Assembly (NCBI GenBank): GCA_033030425.1
Contig: JAUFSD010000013.1
Span: 558,001-622,000 of the forward strand
DNA length: 64,000 bases
Direction: 5' to 3'
From: Verpa conica
Lineage: Eukaryota; Ascomycota; Pezizomycetes; Pezizales; Morchellaceae
The position numbers were made by a program, and so were the translations under genes. The notes under the pieces were generated by a model that had not been told where the DNA came from, searched no databases, and saw only the letters and a program-made list of their open reading frames with translations. Below are positions 57,836 to 64,000 of the stretch, one piece after another (the first letter of the stretch is position 1; each line of letters begins with the position of its first letter).

Positions 57836-59213
57836 TGTCTGCTGTCTGGTCGAGTGACATAGCATGATCCAGGGCCTCGGCAAGCGGTAAATATAGTGGG
57901 GTGAGAAAATCAGGAAAAGGAAAAGAAAGTGCTGGAGAAATCCTAAGTGCGGGGCTACCACAGAGTTCTAGTTCATAAATACATTTATCTACTAGAACAT
58001 ACCTAGGAGTGATAACCGGCGGCTATTTATGCCTGATAACCACGCCTTCGCCCTAATCCTAGTGGGAGGTCATGTCACACTCTCTAATTGCGGAAGAATC
58101 GGCAACACTGACGTAGGTCGAGGTTACAATCATTTGCTGGCGATCACTGGCTGAGGTGGGAGGATTGCAAAAACACGACTTTCAAGATGGGGAAAAATAG
58201 AATGACGAAAAAGATAAACAGGGAAACCAAGCCACCGGTGCGACAACTACCTTTGGCAGGACATTAAGGGTCTATTTTACAGTGGTAGTAGTCCCCTCAG
58301 TCGTCGAGCCAAGCGTTGCCAAGTAGATGATCCCCTTGGATCCGCCCGGCAGCTAAACCTGTCCCAGCTAACGGGTGTCTCAGGTCTCACAGAGGTACCG
58401 GGGACAGCTTCTTTGGCGTAAGTAAGGGCTCGGAGGCCGAGTTACCCGGCAGCGAAAACAAAGGAGAGCACTACTTTTCTAGGACGAAACTCAGCCACTT
58501 GGGGGGACCAGGGAATAGGAGGAGAGATTATGTTGGCCTATATATTATCTCAAGATATCAGGTGTTGGTGGTATGTCTATATGGTAGTGGGAAACACAAT
58601 GAGATTGATAGAGGGCAGAGAAGCCCCAAGACAGAATCAAAGACACGCCAGTGGAAGAAGAAAGAGATTGCCGAGGGATCAGAGTAAGAAGGAACATTCG
58701 GCTTTAGCAGACTGATCACCATAACAGCCGCCATACGCGTCTTAGCCCCTCCTACCTTGGTGCCTTGGAGGTGAGGTTTGCCATCGCACAACTCCGTTCC
58801 TCTTCGTAGGACTTCTTGACCCTTCAACTTTTATTCACGTTCGTGAGTTTGGTTCTATCATTTCGTCCAATCTTGTGGAATTGCACTTCGATCTGATTAC
58901 GCCCCGTTTGCTATAAACCCAGACCGGAAGAACATCATAGCACATAGCCGCTGGTTACTCTGCGCCTCGTTCGGGCCCCACCTCGTTCCGACCACAAACC
59001 ATCGCCTTTCTCGTGATCAAGTACCTATACAAGCCTAGTAGTGCCTCTGTGCTGTCGCCCTAGGATATCGCTGTCCTTTCCACACCGATACGTCCCCATT
59101 TGACCCTTCCTTCTTTTCCTTCGAGATTCCATCCAGCTTCATCACCATCATCGCAACCATAGATTCTTCGCAACCTTGAATTCGAGGCTCTCTGAGCCGC
59201 AACCAACCACTCG
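57836..59213. other. Intergenic, upstream of the RING-finger gene
   Basis: No supported gene. The last ~180 bp before the RING gene start are pyrimidine-rich and lack upstream ATGs, fitting a 5'UTR. Confidence 0.45.
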
Positions 59214-61048
59214 ATGTGTAAGTGCCACTACCTGCATGTTTCAAAAATCTGTTGCTTGGCCGTTATCGTGCCACTAATCGAGGGAGTTTTTCATGTCTTT
59301 TAGCCGCGGATAGTCTCCACGCCTCCGTTCTTATTCTACCGAACCCTCAATCATCGACTCCAGAGCATCTAGCAGAGATACCAAGAGTCAATGTCCGTTC
59401 CTGAAAAAACCCATATGGACCCCCCGTAGCTCTCTTTGGCCAACATCACTGATTTACTGCTTTCCCCAGGGCAACATCACATTTGTAACAGATGTCACGA
59501 CTGGCATATTGACTCTATACACTGGAGAAGCCGCAAGAGGAGACGATGTTAGTGGCTTGCTTTTCGTACCCGCAATAAACGAGACTGAACTATGCAACGA
59601 TCTCTCTTTCCTTCCAGCAAACGTTACACACAAGGATGACCTGCCGGACGCCAACTATGATCTCATAGGCTTCGCGCCATGGATCTCGGGGAATTGCAGT
59701 CAGTTGTTCTTGAAAGCTGCTCGCCAAGAAACTTCGACTGTCAAAGGTTTTATCTTTTTTACGCTCTCCAAAGACGACCCCATTCCCTCTAGGAGCGATC
59801 CTGTGTGGTCTGGTCTCTCGTTCAGGACTATTGACTTTCCGATTTACGCGATACGGGGGCATGATGGGATAGGGCTCATGGATAAGGTGGCCGAGTACTC
59901 TGGAAATATGAGCGATGCTTGGGAGGCCCATAATCTAACTAGATACTACAATGCTTCAGATTATGCAAGGGTTTATATGGAGGTTAATACTGGTAATTTA
60001 GTCTTAATATTGTTAAATATGGTGCAGTTACTGAGTTATTCTAGGCGAAAGGAATCCACTACCAGGGTTGTGGTTGTTTTTGTTGATTGTCCTTGCGGTA
60101 CTCATAGTAATTGTAGGTTTAACATCACTGAGCATGCATTGGCTCCAGTACCAGCACCGGCAAAGACTGCGCCGTCGTGTTGCAAGTGGCCAAGTTGACC
60201 TAGAGGCTTTGGGCATTAAACGCCTTTCGGTCCCCCGAAAGATTCTAGCCCAGTTTCCTATACGGGTATACGTACCAGAACCTACAGCGCCAGCAGCTAC
60301 AGATGGGCAAATCAGTCCTTTATCACCACGACCTGTTTATCCTAATTCTGGGTTTAACACAAAAGCGCCCATCCGCCGGCTTGCAGCACCATCGCCCCCA
60401 TTACCTCCTACACCACCACCGATGTCGCGCCGCCCTCCCCCCCAATATCGCCATTTGAATACTACACTTCAGCGTGGTTATTCGCAAACCCAATGTCCAA
60501 TCTGCTTAGAGGATTTCGCGCCCTATAATACCGTGGTCCGTGAGCTTCCATGTTTGCACGTCTTTCATCCGGAGTGCATTGATCCTTTCTTGGAGACACA
60601 GTCTTCTTTATGTCCACTATGTAAAACGTCAGCTCTACCCCAAGGATACGTTCCACCATCTCTTACAAACGCCACGGTTCGTCGAGAACGGAATCTAAGG
60701 AGGATGCGCGCACGGGTTGATGCCGGTGGTGACAGTGGTGGAAGGTGGTGGTCAAGGGTGATACATCGAGTAGGTGGCAATGTCGGCAATAGAAACGCGC
60801 CGGTTGTTGAAATGAGGGAAACAACCACAAATCCAACTCCTCCCCAACGGAGAAATAGCACATTTACAGATACTACAAGAGGTGGAAGTTCTGGGCCGCT
60901 TTCTCATGAAGAGGAGGAAGCAGAGGTGAACGCACAACCAAAATGTATGTATCCCTCATTCTCTCCTATATAATTGGTGGTTTGTGATTGATTAACAGTT
61001 TTTTTAGGGAGGCGTGCATTCAGTGTTATCTTTCCTGGCTTCCGGTGA
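59214..61048 (+). CDS. PA-TM-RING type E3 ubiquitin ligase
   Basis: It is probably an endomembrane E3 ligase with a lumenal protease-associated domain and a cytosolic RING. The model has exons 59214-59217, 59304-59392, 59470-59992, 60045-60944 and 60999-61048 and gives 521 residues. The PA-like region (about 35-190) includes TFVTDVTTGILTLYTGEA, NYDLIGFAPWISGNCSQLFL, GFIFFTLSKDD and several N-glycosylation sites. One membrane span lies at about 213-237 (LWLFLLIVLAVLIVIVGL). A Pro-rich linker (PPLPPTPPPMSRRPPP) precedes a canonical RING-H2 at about 356-400 (CPIC, CLHVFHPEC, CPLC). The final exon gives FLGRRAFSVIFPGFR. The start is uncertain: the spliced ATG-T start lacks a signal peptide. Reading the same ATG unspliced gives MCKCHYLHVSKICCLAVIVP, which looks like one but soon meets a stop unless spliced elsewhere. 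Confidence 0.85.
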
Positions 61049-61695
61049 TACCATGAAATAGTCGATGGACACTATTCATTATGACTTACTGGAATTTTCT
61101 TTTAAAGGAGCGGCTATTTTATCCCTCTAGTTACTCTGGATCTCAGGTCATATTTCTCAACGCCTGCCCCATCTTTAATCTCACATTTTTTGTTTGCCCT
61201 TCAATGTTGGGAAGACGGACTTTCGCTTTTCCAATTTTACGCCTTAGATGTCTTTCATTCGTTTATACCTAGAGAGATTTGTTTGTGTATATCATACTTT
61301 CGTTTTTCTTGCCCTGGGCGCGGAGTTCTTGATTTTTTTTCCCCTCCTGGAGGTTCTGTTGCTCCTTGTGATCTTTGAAATACTTTGTTTATACTTTGTT
61401 TGCTTTTTCTGTCTTATTTTAAGTTCTTGCTTATGAATGTCTTTTGGTTGAAATAGGGCTGGGAAGGAATGAGAATGCATGGTAGGAAGGACAGCATCTT
61501 CGGCGTTTAATGCGTATTTAATACTGGACTACATGATGAATAAGACTCGACTCAAAGAAGTATTGCTTTTATTAGCTGCCAAGTTATCTATAGTTGGAAA
61601 TGTCACCCCCCAGTGATGCTGAGGGCCATCACAGAAATTTGAATAGTTAAATATTGTGTTCCCGACCGGGTTATATAGATTTCAGTTGGTGTAGT
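61049..61695. other. Short spacer between convergent RING ligase and Rmi1
   Basis: T-rich 3' flanks of both genes. No gene. Confidence 0.5.
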
Positions 61696-62462
61696 TTATT
61701 TCTCGTTATCCTTAAGCTGCTCGATTGCAGATTGAAGAGCTTGCTTCCGTGTTGCCACCCAAGTTAGGTTCATTACCTCAATCTTTCCTCCCAGGAATGT
61801 TGTGTTTGTAGGCGTCAGTAGTAGAAGCCCCCTGGCCACAATAATATTCCTTAAAACAAGCTATAGAAGATTCCCCATTAGCCGATAGGCGACTTCTACC
61901 AGACTAATCCAGAACAAACCTTTGCTCCAATTGGCATATCACCCTTAACACCCTCCACGGGCTTCAGCTCAATCCCATACATCCTCCGGCCGCTCGCATC
62001 CTCTAGTAATACCTTGCATGGACCCGTTTTCCCAGCTGATTGGACCTGCGTCCCTGGGCCACCAGCTTGCGTACCAACCCCATCCCCATCCGGCACAACT
62101 CTGATCACCTCGCGCCCTCTCTGCACCTCCCCCCTCTCGATCATTTCAAGACGATCAATCTGCTCAATTTTTGATATCCCCACATCCTCAATCCCAACGA
62201 CCTGCGCTATTATCGGTCCGGGAAGAGTAACGGACTGCGCATCAGTCTCGTGGATATCTGGCGGGAAACATAAATTTGCGTGCGGTTGGAGTGACTCGGT
62301 GATGTCGGATGCGAGAATGCGGAATTTAAGGGATGCGAGTAGAGCTGGGCCAGTTGGGAGCTGTCGCTGGGAGGAGAGTGTGTTAGAAAGCCATGTGGGA
62401 CGGATGTGGAGATTGAGGGTGGTTGCGAAGTGGGAGAGGAGGGTGTCGATTGGGGGAGGCAT
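61696..62462 (-). CDS. rmi1: Rmi1, RecQ-mediated genome instability protein (OB-fold)
   Basis: Rmi1 binds topoisomerase III and a RecQ helicase (Sgs1/Rqh1/BLM) and promotes dissolution of double Holliday junctions. Two exons (62462-61920 and 61860-61696) are joined across a 59-nt intron (GTTTGT...CTATAG), giving 235 residues, in the range of fungal Rmi1. The N-terminal helices include TLNLHIRPTWLSN and the conserved GPALLASLKFRILASDI. The OB-fold part includes LPGPIIAQVVGIEDVGISK, KVLLEDASGRRMYGIELKPV and, across the intron, GDMPIGAKLVLRNIIVARGL, followed by FLGGKIEVMN. Unspliced, the frame ends early at SGLVW. The family text resumes exactly after the acceptor. Confidence 0.88.
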
Positions 62463-62884
62463 CGCTGGTGCTGGGGGAACAGGGGGGAGGTTATCAGATT
62501 AAAGGTTGGCTAGCAGAGCCGCATCTAGTGACGTCAAGCAAGTACAAAGTGAGACAGGTGGATATTTAAAATACTAGATTCCCATAGAGACGAGTTTAAT
62601 TCCAACAATATAGCAGAGACAGTACGTTTAGAATTAGATGCTTTAATTATAGGTCAGAACCTTCTCTTAGATATACTCTATATGGTGCTAAGTTTAAGTA
62701 TTAGCTGACAAAGCACTTATAGTAGAAGCCCTCTACAAGTATATGCCCAGGACCAAGATTCAATATTCTTATAACCCAATAAAGCTACCCTTTCTCCGCG
62801 GGGGGAGGGGGAGGCAAAATCCCATGGCTAAGCTCAGTCTTCTACTCATATCTAAAGTATGGAAGCGTAAATCGTTAAACTTAT
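62463..62884. other. Upstream region of Rmi1, nothing further recognised
   Basis: It holds the Rmi1 promoter and a G-run at 62800-62814. No gene. Confidence 0.45.
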
Positions 62885-63253
62885 TTTACCGCCGGTGGTA
62901 AATTAAATACAAAAACGCTAGATTCAAGCGCCTGTATGTATGTGTATGTGCTATTTTAATTGAATCCAGAATTCTACACTTGAATCAAAATAAATGTATG
63001 GAGTGGTGTATGTGTCAAAACCTATTTTATCACCGGTGGTACCAGAGTTATGGAAGCACAAATCGGTCAAAACTTATTTTACCACCGGTGGTAAATTCAG
63101 GTTCAGCAATGCTGACCTCAGTGCAAACTGAACGTACAGTTGCTGACCTCCAGCGGTTTTAAACTTTGATTTACCACCGGCGGTAAAATATGTTTTGACC
63201 AATTTGGGCTTTCATAGTTTTATACTTTAGTTTAATTCCCACCGGTGGTAAAT
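62885..63253. repeat. Cluster of five TTTACCACCGGTGGTAAA palindromes
   Basis: The palindrome or a one-to-three-base variant occurs at 62885-62903, 63027-63041, 63078-63095, 63170-63187 and 63238-63253. Longer flanks are shared, for example GGTCAAAACTTATTTTACC (63065, and inverted near 63187) and GGTAAATTCAAGTATAAAAA-like text. This is probably a nested foldback repeat family. Confidence 0.7.
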
Positions 63254-64000
63254 TCAAGTATAAAAATCCGGATTCTAGCACCTTGTACTTGAATCAGGGA
63301 TGAACCTGCCCAGACAGAAGATGCTTAGGCCACCTATGCATTAATCAGTGGAAAAGCAACTCACTCCTCATGATGTGTTTGGTGGCCTAATGGGTTTGTT
63401 GGTGCCGATTCGAAGTGCCAGGTCTAAGTGACGAATCGCGGGATAAGCTGTGGCTTTAATTCCTGAGACATTGCACAGATATTATGCAACTAGGTGCTCT
63501 TAACGGTACCAGCGCCGGTATCATACCCTCAGGTGCTTAGACAAAAGAGGTCACTTGGCAGGAGCGTATTTATGTCAGGTTATAGGGGAAGCATCTCCAC
63601 CACCCCCACAACACCTCACAGCATCAAGCAGAAGGAGAAGGAGAAGGAGAAGCAGGTGAGTAAATATTAAATCTTATCGGTGGCAGTGCTAATAATTCTG
63701 TTTGAACTATAGACTACTATACTCTTGGAACTATCCTACTAAGCATAAGAACGTGTGACAGACCGGGCTCTGTTTTTAGGTATGTAACAAGGAGTAGCTC
63801 GTCTTTCTCAACGTTCAACCCTGACATTAGGCTATAGCTATAGGAAAACCCGTCTCTAGTACTAGTACAAGAATATTGCATTCAAATTCCAAGGTAAGTG
63901 ACCTAGTGGCAATATTCTCCTTATTAGACAGCAGAGCTCATAACTAAACGTTAGAAGTCATCACCTATACAAGATGTCACATATCCTCGGTCTCTCAAAT
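63254..64000. other. Right flank, no gene recognised
   Basis: An (AGAAGG)n-type microsatellite lies at about 63629-63654. No other feature is supported. Confidence 0.5.

Noticed and set aside
59590..59931. Antisense 113-codon frame over the RING gene
   Set aside because: It is the shadow of exon 3 of the RING ligase; the sense frame shows the conserved PA-type text.

Overview
The window looks like nuclear DNA of a filamentous ascomycete fungus. The genes are cut by short introns of about 50-80 nt (GTANGT-type donors, CTAAC/CTGAC-type branch sites). The gene set is typically fungal: Sfr1/Mei5, Csn12, a Dur3 urea transporter, a large-subunit catalase with a flavodoxin-like tail, and a D-xylose-reductase-type aldo-keto reductase. 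Gene density is low (eleven well-supported protein genes in 64 kb) and there are many decayed mobile elements. That would suit a repeat-rich Pezizomycete such as a truffle relative, but this placement is inference. All gene models below were built by hand. For each of the eleven the joined exons are a multiple of three.

Layout. 1.7-6.2 kb: a Tc1/mariner-superfamily element with 27-bp terminal inverted repeats and TA target duplications. Its minus-strand transposase is broken by frameshifts, and a 1.24-kb solo LTR sits inside it. 8.2-9.1 kb: Sfr1 (-). 12.4-13.9 kb: Csn12 (-). 15.7-16.7 kb: ribosomal protein eL20 (-). 17-20.7 kb: a diverged direct duplication flanking unrecognised, degenerate plus-strand coding remnants. 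21.0-26.3 kb: a 1730-residue membrane/ankyrin protein (-). 26.8-28.7 kb: a cluster of foldback (MITE-like) elements. 30.0-30.7 kb: Sec61 beta (+). 32.7-33.3 kb: a small five-exon zinc-ribbon protein (+). 33.3-37.6 kb: no recognisable gene. 37.8-40.2 kb: urea transporter (+) with GATA sites upstream. 41.7-43.0 kb: xylose reductase (-) with an in-frame N-terminal extension resembling a mitochondrial presequence. 45.6-45.75 kb: a dispersed 5S rRNA gene (-). 46.5-49.0 kb: catalase (-). 50.1-50.8 kb: eL31 (+). 53.2-53.8 kb: a 622-bp foldback element inside 15-bp direct repeats. 55.7-57.8 kb: a 5'-truncated LINE with a 14-bp target duplication, itself interrupted by a second solo LTR of the family seen at 4.4 kb. 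59.2-61.0 kb: a PA-TM-RING E3 ligase (+), convergent with Rmi1 (-) at 61.7-62.5 kb. 62.9-63.3 kb: five copies of an 18-bp palindrome.

The genes form no operon or cluster. They are mostly housekeeping and stress functions: translation (eL20, eL31, 5S rRNA), translocation (Sec61 beta), recombination (Sfr1, Rmi1), redox and carbon metabolism (catalase, reductase) and nitrogen uptake (Dur3). I found no CRISPR array, biosynthetic cluster or bacterial-type operon. The clearest unusual material is the precisely dated nesting of mobile elements, the 15-bp-duplication foldback element, the possible dual-targeted reductase, and the ankyrin gene whose 3n intron carries a stop.
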